Shown here in pieces: positions 7,973-16,481 of a DNA stretch of 31,755 nt. Made by a program: the position numbers and the translations under genes. Below the pieces are notes generated by a model, which was not told the DNA's origin, ran no database searches, and saw only the letters and a program-made list of their open reading frames with translations. The stretch is taken from NCBI GenBank assembly GCA_016932965.1, contig JAFGBW010000233.1:1-31755 (forward strand). The letters run 5' to 3'. Each line of letters begins with the position of its first letter. Positions within the stretch are counted from its first letter, which is position 1. Source of the stretch: Candidatus Auribacterota bacterium (GTDB taxonomy: Bacteria; Auribacterota; JAFGBW01).

Positions 7973-9463
7973 AAAAACAGCCAGGGCTAAAATGGCCGCA
8001 ATGCCGTAAGGAATGGGGATACCGCGGACTTTTTCGGTTTCCTTGCCGATCTCTGTTGCTAAAACCCGGGTTGTTTTCTTCATATTCTCCAGGTGCTGAT
8101 CCATCTGTGTCTTAGCTTCTTCTTTTATGGTATCCGTGACCTGTTCAACCAGCTTTTTTGGAGTACGCGCCATTATTTCGTCCTCCATCGTGACGCTTTT
8201 CTCCACCTTTATCTCTGCCACTGTCTGAGATGCCGGCATGACCGCAGGTTTAGGCGGAATCTGCGAGCTGGTCTTGATTTTTTCCTGTCTTTCTTCAAGA
8301 GCTAACCGGGTCTTTTCGAAATCCGGAGCCTTTGGATCCAGCCATTCACCCAAATAATATAAATAACCTTTAGCCTTTTTGACTTCATCCCCTTTGAGCC
8401 ATTCACCCAGAATTTTTTCATATCCTTTCTGGGTCCAGATTTCTTTTTCCATCCTGAGACGCTTGAAAAGTGCACCCATCTGATAATCCAGGTTTGCTTT
8501 AACCTGATTGAACTGGCGGCAGACCGACTTTCCCTTGTATATTTTATTATTTTCAGCGCACAATTTATTGAATTCTTTGGTATCAGCACGTTTTGAATCA
8601 AGCTCTGCTTTGAGATGAATGACTTGAACGGCATACTTATTGAATTGATATTTTTCAATATAATCCTTCAATTGGAACAGGGAATAAAATGAAGTGAGAA
8701 TCCGGGAAAAAACCGGGTCCATTTTCATTTCCTTCACTTTAAAAATATCAAAAGTAATCTCCTCCTTTTGCTGCTGACTTTGGTAGGAATAATCAGTTTT
8801 TTTTGTAGAGACCCCGATGGGATAAAATGGGAAAAGGTTCATGACCTTCTCAAGAAATTCAATGGATTCCTCCTCGGAAAGGATGGATTTATAATAAGTT
8901 TGTTTGAGTGCTTTGATCTCTTCCTTTCTGGGATTGACGGGATAATTTTTCAATATTTTATTCAGGATGCTGACGGCCTGCCGGAATTGTCCGGAATCTG
9001 ACAGGGATTTAGCCTTATTCAACAATTCGTCGATATTCTGATTTTCTATTCTTTGTATTCGTTCTTTGAGGTTGGTGTCCTTTTTGCCGTCTATGATCCA
9101 GGCTCTTTTTAAAAGAATCAGGGCTTCCCAGGGCATTTCATGACTGAATCCATATTCAGCCGCATCAAGACACTCCTTTTTTGTCTTAGCCTTTTTCCGC
9201 ATGTCCAGAAAAATGTCCTTGGGGGAAGCGGAAACCTCATCTTTCTCTATTTTAACTACTTTTTCCTTGGCAAGAAAAATGGACCCTACGCCAGCGATCT
9301 CCACCATATAACCGTTATCCTGCTCTTCTTTGATATTTCCCTTCAGGACCTGACCATTGGTGAGATAAAAAGATTCTGAAAAGGAAAAACGCGTAATAAA
9401 AATGAAAAGGATTAGGTCAACAATAAGAACAAGATTGAACATTTTAAATGATCTCATACTCAT
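7946..9463 (-). CDS. Exported TPR-like protein with C-terminal membrane anchor
   Basis: 505 residues. An N-terminal hydrophobic segment (about 9-29) is followed by a small beta domain of the NGQVLKGNIKEE...VKIEKDE type (about 33-77), seen in exported proteins of uncultured lineages. A mostly helical region with TPR-like pieces follows (for example SGQFRQAVSILNKILKNYP, about 153-171). A Pro/Ser-rich linker and amphipathic helix come next, and the protein ends in a membrane segment (about 485-500) with KKRR. Both termini therefore look membrane-linked with the body in the periplasm. I recognise no named family. The gene converges on the RfbD-like gene and overlaps its end by 27 bp. Confidence 0.75.
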   Translation of the reverse strand: MSMRSFKMFNLVLIVDLILFIFITRFSFSESFYLTNGQVLKGNIKEEQDNGYMVEIAGVGSIFLAKEKVVKIEKDEVSASPKDIFLDMRKKAKTKKECLDAAEYGFSHEMPWEALILLKRAWIIDGKKDTNLKERIQRIENQNIDELLNKAKSLSDSGQFRQAVSILNKILKNYPVNPRKEEIKALKQTYYKSILSEEESIEFLEKVMNLFPFYPIGVSTKKTDYSYQSQQQKEEITFDIFKVKEMKMDPVFSRILTSFYSLFQLKDYIEKYQFNKYAVQVIHLKAELDSKRADTKEFNKLCAENNKIYKGKSVCRQFNQVKANLDYQMGALFKRLRMEKEIWTQKGYEKILGEWLKGDEVKKAKGYLYYLGEWLDPKAPDFEKTRLALEERQEKIKTSSQIPPKPAVMPASQTVAEIKVEKSVTMEDEIMARTPKKLVEQVTDTIKEEAKTQMDQHLENMKKTTRVLATEIGKETEKVRGIPIPYGIAAILALAVFLFWFKKRR

Positions 9464-9682
9464 ATGATACTAAATAAAAGAGACCATGACAATAATCAAT
9501 AGATAGGATTGAACATCCGTCCTTGCTCTTTGTGTGCGTCTTCGTCGTCCCTTTTCGCCATCAACGCCTCGAGTTTTAATTCCCAATTCAGCATTTTTTA
9601 CTCATTCCTTGTTATTTTTAATATGACTTGTTTAACTCATGATTCTATTTTTTCTGAAAACGGTGAATCATGGTTATAGTTA

Positions 9683-9711
9683 TTGACATGGACAGATAGC
9701 TCTATTATTAT
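9683..9711 (+). promoter_or_regulatory. Strong sigma70-like promoter
   Basis: Perfect TTGACA (9683-9688), a 17-bp spacer and TATTAT (9706-9711) sit 36 bp upstream of the coiled-coil zinc-ribbon gene. The rest of the 284-bp gap (9464-9682) contains no gene or structure I can support. Confidence 0.7.
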
Positions 9712-9747
9712 GAACATTTTCAGGTCACCCTAGGGAATATATCGATC

Positions 9748-10560
9748 ATGAATTCAGCGACAGTGAATGCAGATGTCAAAGCCATCCTTGATTTGCAAGC
9801 CCTTGATGCAGAATTAATTCAAATTAAAACTTCCATCGAAAAAATCCCTGAAGTCATCAAAGAAATCCAGGTCACTATCGAAAAAGAAACAAAGGACATG
9901 GAGCTTTTTGAACAGGGATCCAAAAAAAATCTTCTTGAGAAAAAAAATCTGGAAGGTGAGATCGAAGCCAAAAAGGCCCAGGTATTGAAATATGAAATCC
10001 AGCTTAATTCCATCAAAACCAATACGGAGTATAGTGCTTTACTCAAGGAAATCGAAACCCACAAGCAAACCATTTTTAACATGGAAGATAAGCTTCTGGA
10101 CATGATGGAACAAATTGATAAAACCGCCATGGAAATCGGATTGAGAAAAAAAAACCTCGATGAAAAAATCAAATCCTACGAAAAAAAGATCGACCAACAA
10201 AACCGGGAATTGACTGATTTAAAACTGAAACAGCAGGAAAAGACCAAACTTCGGGCAGAAGAAGCTTCCCATTGCAGCGGAGAACTTTTCAACCAGTATG
10301 AACGATTCATGCGCAAAAAGAAAACCATTGCCCTTGTTCCTCTGAAAAAAAACGGAGCCTGCGGAGGATGCAGGTGGAACCTCCCACCCAATATCCGCAA
10401 TGAAGTCATGAAGGGAAAAATCATCCAATGCGAAAATTGCTCCCGATTGCTGTATTGGGAAAAGGAAAAATCAGCAATAGATCCTTCACAGCTTCATCTT
10501 AAAAATGAGGAAGTAATAAGCCATGAAGAACATGAACATACTGCTGAAGAGAAGGGATAA
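9748..10560 (+). CDS. CT398-like coiled-coil protein with C4 zinc ribbon
   Basis: 270 residues. A long antiparallel coiled-coil hairpin (about 10-180, rich in Lys, Glu and Ile) is followed by a zinc ribbon with CGGC (about 208-211) and CENC (about 231-234) in GACGGCRWNLPPN...IQCENCSRLLYW. This is the C4-type zinc-ribbon (zf-RING_7/CT398) family, found in Chlamydiae and many bacteria. Its exact biochemical role is not settled; some members have been linked to flagellar or type III export components or to sigma54. The gene has its own strong promoter. Its last 75 bp overlap a small gene on the opposite strand. Confidence 0.85.
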   Translation: MNSATVNADVKAILDLQALDAELIQIKTSIEKIPEVIKEIQVTIEKETKDMELFEQGSKKNLLEKKNLEGEIEAKKAQVLKYEIQLNSIKTNTEYSALLKEIETHKQTIFNMEDKLLDMMEQIDKTAMEIGLRKKNLDEKIKSYEKKIDQQNRELTDLKLKQQEKTKLRAEEASHCSGELFNQYERFMRKKKTIALVPLKKNGACGGCRWNLPPNIRNEVMKGKIIQCENCSRLLYWEKEKSAIDPSQLHLKNEEVISHEEHEHTAEEKG

Positions 10561-10722
10561 TCCCATCCCAATTCTGTACTTCAAAGCCATGGTGTCCATT
10601 TCGAAAATATTGTTAAAAAAAGTGGAGATTTTTAACAATGCCCTGGGAAAAAACAAAAACAGCATCCCTGAAAGAAAAGCAATACCCGAGCAAACAAATA
10701 CGGCATAATGCAACCATCTCAT
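10486..10722 (-). CDS. Small two-TM membrane protein
   Basis: 78 residues with two clear membrane segments (about 7-27 and 51-74) separated by a short amphipathic loop; the C-terminus is MKL. The evidence that it is real is a very strong GAAGGAGAAGGAA ribosome binding site just before the ATG, plus ideal membrane-protein composition. It overlaps the 3' end of the convergent zinc-ribbon gene by 75 bp, so the overlapped part is coding on both strands. I recognise no family. It lies downstream of the etf/acyl-CoA dehydrogenase operon on the same strand (gap about 90 bp) and could be read with it. Confidence 0.6.
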   Translation of the reverse strand: MRWLHYAVFVCSGIAFLSGMLFLFFPRALLKISTFFNNIFEMDTMALKYRIGMGLSLLFSSMFMFFMAYYFLIFKMKL

Positions 10723-10812
10723 CGGCCAGTTCCTTCTCCTTCACAGGATTTGGATAAAATATAAGCAGTTTCTGTCCTCATCTTATCTTTCCCGGATTAA
10801 TTTTTCAAGAGT

Positions 10813-12528
10813 TCAATTCTGATCATTCAAAATGGCGACATGGTTTTTGATGAGAGATTCTCCGCCATGGAGGATGAAATTCATGCTCGCCTCCATTCTC
10901 GGCATCATGCCCTCAATGAACACTTCCGCAGTGTGCTTTTTTCTTTCCGAATGAGCCGCATCCTTTAGCATCAGATAAGCCTGTATGATGTCCGTGCACA
11001 TTTCAGTAAGCCTTCTGGAATGATATTCCTGCATGCTGGAATTCTCAGCCGTCTTGACCTGCTGGATGCTTTTTTCCAGCCATATTCTGGCCTTCTGAAT
11101 CTTCTGATATAAATCCTGACGGTAGGAATAATCCAAGGAATCATATTCCTTTAATAAGTCGAACGCGGTTCCTGACATGATCCCGCCGATGGCCGCCACG
11201 ATCTGAAGCTGGGTGGTCCCTTCATAGATATTGGTGATCCGAATATCCCTGAAGTGGCGTTCCACATTGAATTCCCTCATAAAACCGGTTCCGCCATGGA
11301 TCTGAATGGCAAGATAACAGACTTGATTGCCCATTTCCGTGTTATAAGCTTTGGCAATGGGAGTCAAAAGACTTGCGTATTTCGAGTAACGTTTTGCCTC
11401 GTCCCTTAATGCTTTGTCTTCCGGATGCGCTTCCTCCTGTTTTTCCAGGCCCTCTTTCATATCCACTATTTTTGCCGTTTCATACAAAAGTGTGCGTCCG
11501 GCCTCAATCGCTATCTGCATCTGGCAAAGCATGTCATAGACCTGAATCATATCCATGATCGGCTTGCCGAACTGGACCCTTTCCCGAGCGTACTTTTTTG
11601 CTTCTCGGTAAGCCGCTTCAGCGATTCCCAGCGCTTGGGCTGCGATAGCCGCACGGGCCCCGTTCATGAGTGACATGGTATATTTGGACAGGCCCCTTTT
11701 TCTTTCCCCGATCAATTCGCAGGGAGCATTGGTGAATTGAAGTTCGCAGGTGGGCGAACCGTGAATGCCGAGTTTATTTTCAATCCGGCGGATCTTCATA
11801 TGCCGATCCCGTTCGTAAACAAAAAGGGAGAGGCCTCTTCCGCCTTTAAGGTTTTCTTCGCTTCTGGCAAGCACAACGGACACTTGTGCGCACCCGTTAG
11901 TGATAAAGCGTTTGACGCCGTTTAAGTACCATTTGCCGTCTTCTTTAAGTGTGGCTTTTAATGCCACATTTTGCAGGTCGCTCCCGGCATCCGGTTCAGT
12001 CAGGGCCATGGAACCGGTGACTTCTCCGCTGGAAAAACGGGGCAGGTATTTTTCCTTCAATTCTTCTGAGGCAAATTTATTTATGGTGTCGGCAATATCC
12101 TGCAGGCCGAATAGATTCATGAGTGAGGCATCGGCTCGGGAAACCAGTTCGATGGCAATGACATACACAATCACAGGTAAATTCAACCCGCCGTATTTCC
12201 TGGGGAGAGTGAACCCCATTACATCGGCCTTTGCGAGCATCTCCATGGCTTCCTGGGTTCCTTTGGCATACCGGACTTCGCCGTTTTCGAAATGAGCACC
12301 TTCCTCGTCCACATCTTTGGACCTGGGTGCGATGAAATCCCCGGACAGTTCCCCCATCATCTCCAGCACTTTCTCATAGGAATCCTTTGCGTCTGAAACA
12401 TCCTTTGGGGCATAGGGAAAAAGATCCCTGTCACTGAAATTATTTTCTTTCAATTCAATCACCCGGTTTAAATCCAGATGTTTGAATTGAAACTGAATAT
12501 CGTCATTGTCTTTATAAAAATTATCCAC
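10813..12528 (-). CDS. Acyl-CoA dehydrogenase with C-terminal extension
   Basis: 571 residues, longer than the usual ~380 because an additional helical domain (about 460-571) follows the classical fold. Visible signatures are MALTEPDAGSDLQN (FAD contact, about 174-187), GIHGSPTCELQF, ARERVQFGKPI, IQIHGGTGFMREF and IYEGTTQLQI. The Glu of YEGT (about E436) is in the catalytic-base position. The enzyme oxidises an acyl-CoA to the enoyl-CoA and passes electrons to ETF, which fits the upstream etfB-etfA genes. Chain-length preference cannot be read. The start is GTG with GGGAGG upstream, 11 bp after etfA. The gene probably belongs to a three-gene operon for beta-oxidation or branched/short-chain acyl-CoA use. 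Confidence 0.93.
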   Translation of the reverse strand: MDNFYKDNDDIQFQFKHLDLNRVIELKENNFSDRDLFPYAPKDVSDAKDSYEKVLEMMGELSGDFIAPRSKDVDEEGAHFENGEVRYAKGTQEAMEMLAKADVMGFTLPRKYGGLNLPVIVYVIAIELVSRADASLMNLFGLQDIADTINKFASEELKEKYLPRFSSGEVTGSMALTEPDAGSDLQNVALKATLKEDGKWYLNGVKRFITNGCAQVSVVLARSEENLKGGRGLSLFVYERDRHMKIRRIENKLGIHGSPTCELQFTNAPCELIGERKRGLSKYTMSLMNGARAAIAAQALGIAEAAYREAKKYARERVQFGKPIMDMIQVYDMLCQMQIAIEAGRTLLYETAKIVDMKEGLEKQEEAHPEDKALRDEAKRYSKYASLLTPIAKAYNTEMGNQVCYLAIQIHGGTGFMREFNVERHFRDIRITNIYEGTTQLQIVAAIGGIMSGTAFDLLKEYDSLDYSYRQDLYQKIQKARIWLEKSIQQVKTAENSSMQEYHSRRLTEMCTDIIQAYLMLKDAAHSERKKHTAEVFIEGMMPRMEASMNFILHGGESLIKNHVAILNDQN

Positions 12529-12539
12529 GGAAAACCTCC

Positions 12540-13550
12540 CTAATTTTTGGACTTAAAGACTTTGATGAACAGAGGAATCACCTCCTTCAAATCGCCGACA
12601 ATACCATAATGGGCGATCTGAAAAATCGGTGCTTCTGGATCGGAGTTGACCGCGATGATCCGGGCGGACTGATCCATACCTGCCCGGTGCTGAATGGAAC
12701 CGGAAATCCCGCAGGCAATATAAAGTTTTGGCCGCACGGTGGTACCTGTTTGTCCCACCTGATGTGGTTTAGAAACAAAGCCCGCATCAACGGCTGCGCG
12801 TGATGCCCCCACTTCCCCGCCCAAAACATGGGCAAGCTGTCTGATCAGCTCGAAATTTTCCCTGGAGCCCACCCCCATTCCTCCTGAAACAATGACCTGG
12901 GCAGATTTTAAATCCACTGTTTTTTCTTCCAGGATTTTTTCGATGATTTTCGACGGAAAATCCTTTTCTTCCAGAGAAAACGGCACAGCGGTTACCTTGC
13001 CCTTATGATGGGGGTCCAATGGGGTGATCTTCATGACACCTTCTCTGACTGTTGCCATCTGGGGACGGGTTTCAGGACAAACGATGGTGGCGATGATATT
13101 GCCTCCAAAAGCGGGCCGGATCTGATAAAGAATGTCTTTGTATTCTTTGTTTCCGACAATATGATCCCCGATTTGCAGGTCCGTACAATCCGCTGTGAGT
13201 CCGACTTTCAGATGGGAGGCGACTCTGGGAGCCAGGTCCCGGCCTGTTGTGGTGGCTCCAAAAACCACAATCTGGGGCTTATGTTTCTTGATCAGTTCCA
13301 CTATGATTTTGGTATAGGGAACAGATGTATAATGTTTCAGGCGGGGGTCCTCCACGCAGAATATCTCGCTCACCTTGTACGGAATCAGTTTTTTCGCCTC
13401 CTCCTGGATCTGATGACCGATCAAGACACCGTTGGTCTCGACATGCAATTGGTCGGCCAGCTCTTTTGCCTTGCAAAGAAGCTCTATGCTGACTTCGGCT
13501 ATTTTTTGATTATCCTGTTGAATAAAAACCCAGACATTGTTAGCACTCAT
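12540..13550 (-). CDS. etfA: Electron transfer flavoprotein alpha subunit
   Basis: 336 residues. The N-terminal half is the ETF alpha/beta domain. The C-terminal half carries the FAD-binding signature: SGGMGVGSRENF, GASRAAVDAGF, HQVGQTGTTVRPKLYIACG, SGSIQHRAGM and AVNSDPEAPIFQIAHYG. With EtfB it forms the soluble heterodimer that accepts electrons from acyl-CoA dehydrogenases. There is no N-terminal ferredoxin extension. AGGAG precedes the ATG, only 9 bp after etfB, so the genes are surely co-transcribed. The membrane acceptor (ETF-quinone oxidoreductase) is not in the window. Confidence 0.95.
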   Translation of the reverse strand: MSANNVWVFIQQDNQKIAEVSIELLCKAKELADQLHVETNGVLIGHQIQEEAKKLIPYKVSEIFCVEDPRLKHYTSVPYTKIIVELIKKHKPQIVVFGATTTGRDLAPRVASHLKVGLTADCTDLQIGDHIVGNKEYKDILYQIRPAFGGNIIATIVCPETRPQMATVREGVMKITPLDPHHKGKVTAVPFSLEEKDFPSKIIEKILEEKTVDLKSAQVIVSGGMGVGSRENFELIRQLAHVLGGEVGASRAAVDAGFVSKPHQVGQTGTTVRPKLYIACGISGSIQHRAGMDQSARIIAVNSDPEAPIFQIAHYGIVGDLKEVIPLFIKVFKSKN

Positions 13551-13559
13551 TCAATACTC

Positions 13560-14432
13560 CTATCCGATAGTATGGTCTGCTTCCAGTTCGCGGATCATGG
13601 CGGAAATAGCCTTTTCGTTATTTTCCACCAGTTTAATGGATGTGGATTTCAAAAGAACGGATTCCGCTTTTTTTACCTTGGTGGGAGAGCCTTCCAGACC
13701 GCATTGAGAAGGATTCGCACGAATAGCATTGATATCCCACAATAAAGTCTGAACGCTTTTAATCAGGTTCTTGTTTTCAATATAGCTCTCGTCATATTCA
13801 CTTTCTTCGGTCGTAAAATTGGCATTTTTATAGGTCATCAGCTTTTTGGCTGACGAAGGCCGCGGCGTATAATGTTCATTGGTGAAAGTCAGAAGAACCG
13901 GCAAGGGGGCTTTGACGATTTCATATCCGCCTTCAATGGACCGGCGGGCCGTGATTTCTTTTTTAGAGAGATGCTCGATTTTCGAAACAAAGGTGATCTG
14001 ATTGATACCCAGTTTTTCAGCTATCTGGGGTCCGACCTGGGCCGTGTCCCCGTCAATGGCTTGTCTTCCGCAAAACACCAGATCAAATGCCCCGATCTTA
14101 CTGATCGCACATTTTAAAGCATAGGAAGTGGCCAGCGTATCTGCGGCGGCGAATTTCCTGTCAGAAATGAGCACCGTAAAATCCGCACCGCGGTAAAGAG
14201 ATTCTTTTAGAACCTTGCCGGCTGCAGGCGGCCCCATGGTGATCACATGAATACGCGTATCCTTATGCTCGTCCTTGATTCTTAAAGCCGCTTCCAGCGC
14301 GTACAAATCATCGGGATTGAAAATGGCCGGCAGCGCCGCACGGTTGACCGTGCCGTCGTCCTTCATGGCGTTTCCCGTAATATTCTGCGTGTCCGGCACC
14401 TGCTTGATTAAAACAATGATTTTATAACTCAT
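13560..14432 (-). CDS. etfB: Electron transfer flavoprotein beta subunit
   Basis: 290 residues. Key segments are IVLIKQVPDT at the start, NPDDLYALEAALRIKD, FCGRQAIDGDTAQVGPQIAE (the family signature around the nucleotide site) and NPSQCGLEGSPTKVKKAE near the C-terminus, which in this family contacts dehydrogenases. Length is somewhat above the usual ~255-265 because of a longer C-terminal tail. It is the first gene of an etfB-etfA-acyl-CoA dehydrogenase operon with a good ribosome binding site (AGAGGAG) and a promoter about 40 bp upstream. Whether this ETF is conventional or bifurcating cannot be decided by eye. Confidence 0.95.
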   Translation of the reverse strand: MSYKIIVLIKQVPDTQNITGNAMKDDGTVNRAALPAIFNPDDLYALEAALRIKDEHKDTRIHVITMGPPAAGKVLKESLYRGADFTVLISDRKFAAADTLATSYALKCAISKIGAFDLVFCGRQAIDGDTAQVGPQIAEKLGINQITFVSKIEHLSKKEITARRSIEGGYEIVKAPLPVLLTFTNEHYTPRPSSAKKLMTYKNANFTTEESEYDESYIENKNLIKSVQTLLWDINAIRANPSQCGLEGSPTKVKKAESVLLKSTSIKLVENNEKAISAMIRELEADHTIG

Positions 14433-14470
14433 CCTTATTCTCCTCTGGAATATAACAAATTAGGTAACGA

Positions 14471-14498
14471 ATTATTGTGATTTTCTCACGAGAGTCAA
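14471..14498 (-). promoter_or_regulatory. Promoter of the etfB-etfA-acyl-CoA dehydrogenase operon
   Basis: Read on the reverse strand: TTGACT (14498-14493), a 16-bp spacer and AATAAT (14476-14471), followed by a short leader with AGAGGAG ahead of the etfB ATG. It lies back to back with the bioA promoter. Confidence 0.55.
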
Positions 14499-14533
14499 GA
14501 GCGGAATCACCAATTTAACCGATAGCGGTGTGG

Positions 14534-14563
14534 ATTGATATCAATAGAATCAAAGCATAAAAT
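14534..14563 (+). promoter_or_regulatory. bioA promoter with an overlapping palindrome
   Basis: TTGATA (14535-14540), a 17-bp spacer and TAAAAT (14558-14563) give a near-consensus promoter 40 bp ahead of bioA. The -35 box is inside a perfect 12-bp palindrome, ATTGATATCAAT (14534-14545), a natural place for a repressor. I see no match to the E. coli BirA operator. Confidence 0.55.
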
Positions 14564-14602
14564 CTTGTAAGAAGCCCCTGGTCTATAGTAAAAACCAAAG
14601 CC

Positions 14603-15955
14603 ATGAGAAAGACAACCCAGTATTTAAAAAGCCTGGATCGGAAGCATGTCTGGCATCCCTTCACTCAGATGAAGGAATGGACCTCAGATGAAATTCTGGT
14701 CGTGGAGGAAGGCCGGGGCGCCTGGTTGAAGGACACGGACGGGAAATGGTATCTGGACGGCATTTCCTCTTTGTGGGTAACGGTTCATGGACACCGCTGC
14801 AAAGAGATCGACAAAGCAGTCAAAAAGCAGATCGGCCAAATCGCCCACAGCACGCTCCTGGGTTTGGCGAATATTCCTTCCATTCTTTTAGCTAAACGCT
14901 TGATTGAAATTTCGCCAAGGGGTTTAAAAAAAGTCTTTTATTCCGACGCCGGCGCCACGTCCGTGGAGATTGCCCTGAAAATGGCCCATCAATACTGGCA
15001 TTTAAAAGGAGAGAACCGGCCGTGGTTCATCAAATTTTCAGATGCCTATCACGGGGATACCATCGGGTCCGTGAGCGTGGGCGGAATCAAAATGTTTCAT
15101 GACATCTTTTCTGATCTGTTGTTTAAAACATACCGGGCTCCCTGGCCCCATACTTACTGGAAACCCAGGAATTATTCTCTGAATCAATGGAAGAATTACT
15201 GCCTGACTCAACTGGAGGAACTGCTCAGAAAAAAGGCGAAAACAATTGCAGGATTGATAACAGAACCCTTGATTCAAGGGGCATCCGGCATGGCGACCGC
15301 GCCTGCTGGTTTTTTAAAGGGAGTGGAGCAGTTGTGCCGCAAATACGGCGTTTTGCTGATCGTGGATGAAGTCGCAACCGGTTTCGGCAGGACCGGAAAA
15401 ATGTTCGCCTGTGAGTGGGAACATGTCCGGCCTGATTTGATGTGTGTGGCAAAAGGTTTGACCGGCGGCTACCTGCCGCTCGCAGCCACCCTCGCTACGG
15501 ATAAAATATTCCGGGCTTATCTTGGCAAATACAGCGAGTTCAAAACATTTTTTCACGGCCATACGTACACGGGAAATCCGTTAGGATGTTCCGCTGCCCT
15601 GGCCAGTCTGAACCTGTTTAAAAAGAAGCGTATTCTGGAAAAACTGCAGAAAAAAATACAAACGTTACAATCAGCCCTTCTGCCTCTCAAGGACCTCTCT
15701 CATGTGGGAGACATCAGGCAAAAGGGTTTCATGGTCGGGATAGAATTGGTGGAAAACAAGGAAAAACAGGTCCCCTTTCTTTTGGAAGAAAAAATGGCGA
15801 TCAAAGTATGCCGGTTTGCCCGAACCCAAAACGTGATATTAAGACCCCTGGGCAATGTGGTGGTCTTGATGCCTCCTCTGGGGATAGAGAAAAAGGATAT
15901 ATTGTATCTGGCGAATGCGGTCAGGGAAAGCATCCTAAAGATAACCGGAAATTAA
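14603..15955 (+). CDS. bioA: Adenosylmethionine-8-amino-7-oxononanoate aminotransferase
   Basis: 450 residues, the usual BioA length. This PLP enzyme transfers the amino group of S-adenosylmethionine to 8-amino-7-oxononanoate, giving 7,8-diaminononanoate in biotin synthesis. HVWHPFTQM at 15-23, SSLWVTVHGH, SDAYHGDTIGSVSVGG, LIVDEVATGFGRTG (PLP-nitrogen Asp, about D255), CVAKGLTGG with the PLP-binding Lys (about K284), and HTYTGNPLGCSAALASL all fit class III aminotransferases of the BioA branch. No bioB, bioD or bioF lies alongside, so biotin genes must be scattered. It is divergent from the etf operon across a 170-bp shared promoter region. Confidence 0.92.
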   Translation: MRKTTQYLKSLDRKHVWHPFTQMKEWTSDEILVVEEGRGAWLKDTDGKWYLDGISSLWVTVHGHRCKEIDKAVKKQIGQIAHSTLLGLANIPSILLAKRLIEISPRGLKKVFYSDAGATSVEIALKMAHQYWHLKGENRPWFIKFSDAYHGDTIGSVSVGGIKMFHDIFSDLLFKTYRAPWPHTYWKPRNYSLNQWKNYCLTQLEELLRKKAKTIAGLITEPLIQGASGMATAPAGFLKGVEQLCRKYGVLLIVDEVATGFGRTGKMFACEWEHVRPDLMCVAKGLTGGYLPLAATLATDKIFRAYLGKYSEFKTFFHGHTYTGNPLGCSAALASLNLFKKKRILEKLQKKIQTLQSALLPLKDLSHVGDIRQKGFMVGIELVENKEKQVPFLLEEKMAIKVCRFARTQNVILRPLGNVVVLMPPLGIEKKDILYLANAVRESILKITGN

Positions 15956-16025
15956 CATGACATTTCCCTTTCAGTTCATTATCATTACTATTCCGGATAA
16001 CGGATAACTTGGAAAGGGATCCGCC

Positions 16026-16481
16026 ATGTCAATGGGAAACGTTGTTGATAATTTAATCAGTCTTGAGAAGACACTTTCATCTTTATATCAATATTTTGGA
16101 AAGACTTTTCCGGATGATTCGGCATTCTGGATGCAACTCAGCGAAGAAGAGACTTCGCATGCGAATTTTCTGAAAAATTACATCCATATTCTGCCGATCG
16201 AATTTCAAAAAATGAGCAAGGATCTGCTCACACAGATCAATGACGATTTAAAGAAAAAGATCAAAGAGTATGAATCCATTACGCCCGGCAGGGAAGATGC
16301 GGCTAATTTTGCCTGTTTAACTGAAAAAAGCTCTGGTGAAATGCACTATCAGGCTCTCCTGGAAAATTCATCCAATTCGGAAAGAGTAGAGGTATTTAAA
16401 ACCTTGAATTTTAATGATAAGAATCACGCAACTAGAATCAATGAGTATTTTTCCAAAAAAAATAAAGGAATAACGCCATGA
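16026..16481 (+). CDS. Ferritin-like (rubrerythrin-type) diiron protein
   Basis: 151 residues predicted as a four-helix bundle. Candidate diiron ligands are E14 in SLEKTL, E42/H45 in EEETSHANFL, E105/H107 in SGEMHYQALLE and H134 in NDKNHATRINEYF. That arrangement resembles the rubrerythrin/ferritin-like superfamily. There is no rubredoxin-type Cys4 domain. The family handles peroxide or stores iron, but several members have other roles, so the reaction is not asserted. AAAGGGA lies ahead of the ATG. Its stop overlaps the next start in an ATGA, so the downstream exported protein is translationally coupled. Confidence 0.75.
   Translation: MSMGNVVDNLISLEKTLSSLYQYFGKTFPDDSAFWMQLSEEETSHANFLKNYIHILPIEFQKMSKDLLTQINDDLKKKIKEYESITPGREDAANFACLTEKSSGEMHYQALLENSSNSERVEVFKTLNFNDKNHATRINEYFSKKNKGITP

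Noticed and set aside
13005-13745. A 246-codon open frame on the + strand antisense to etfA and etfB
   Set aside because: It lies wholly opposite two well-supported ETF genes and spans their junction. It has no ribosome binding site, and its product has no domain pattern.
14564-14602. BirA operator upstream of bioA
   Set aside because: TTGTAA is present, but the matching GTTTACAA half-site at the required spacing is not, so no BirA box is claimed.
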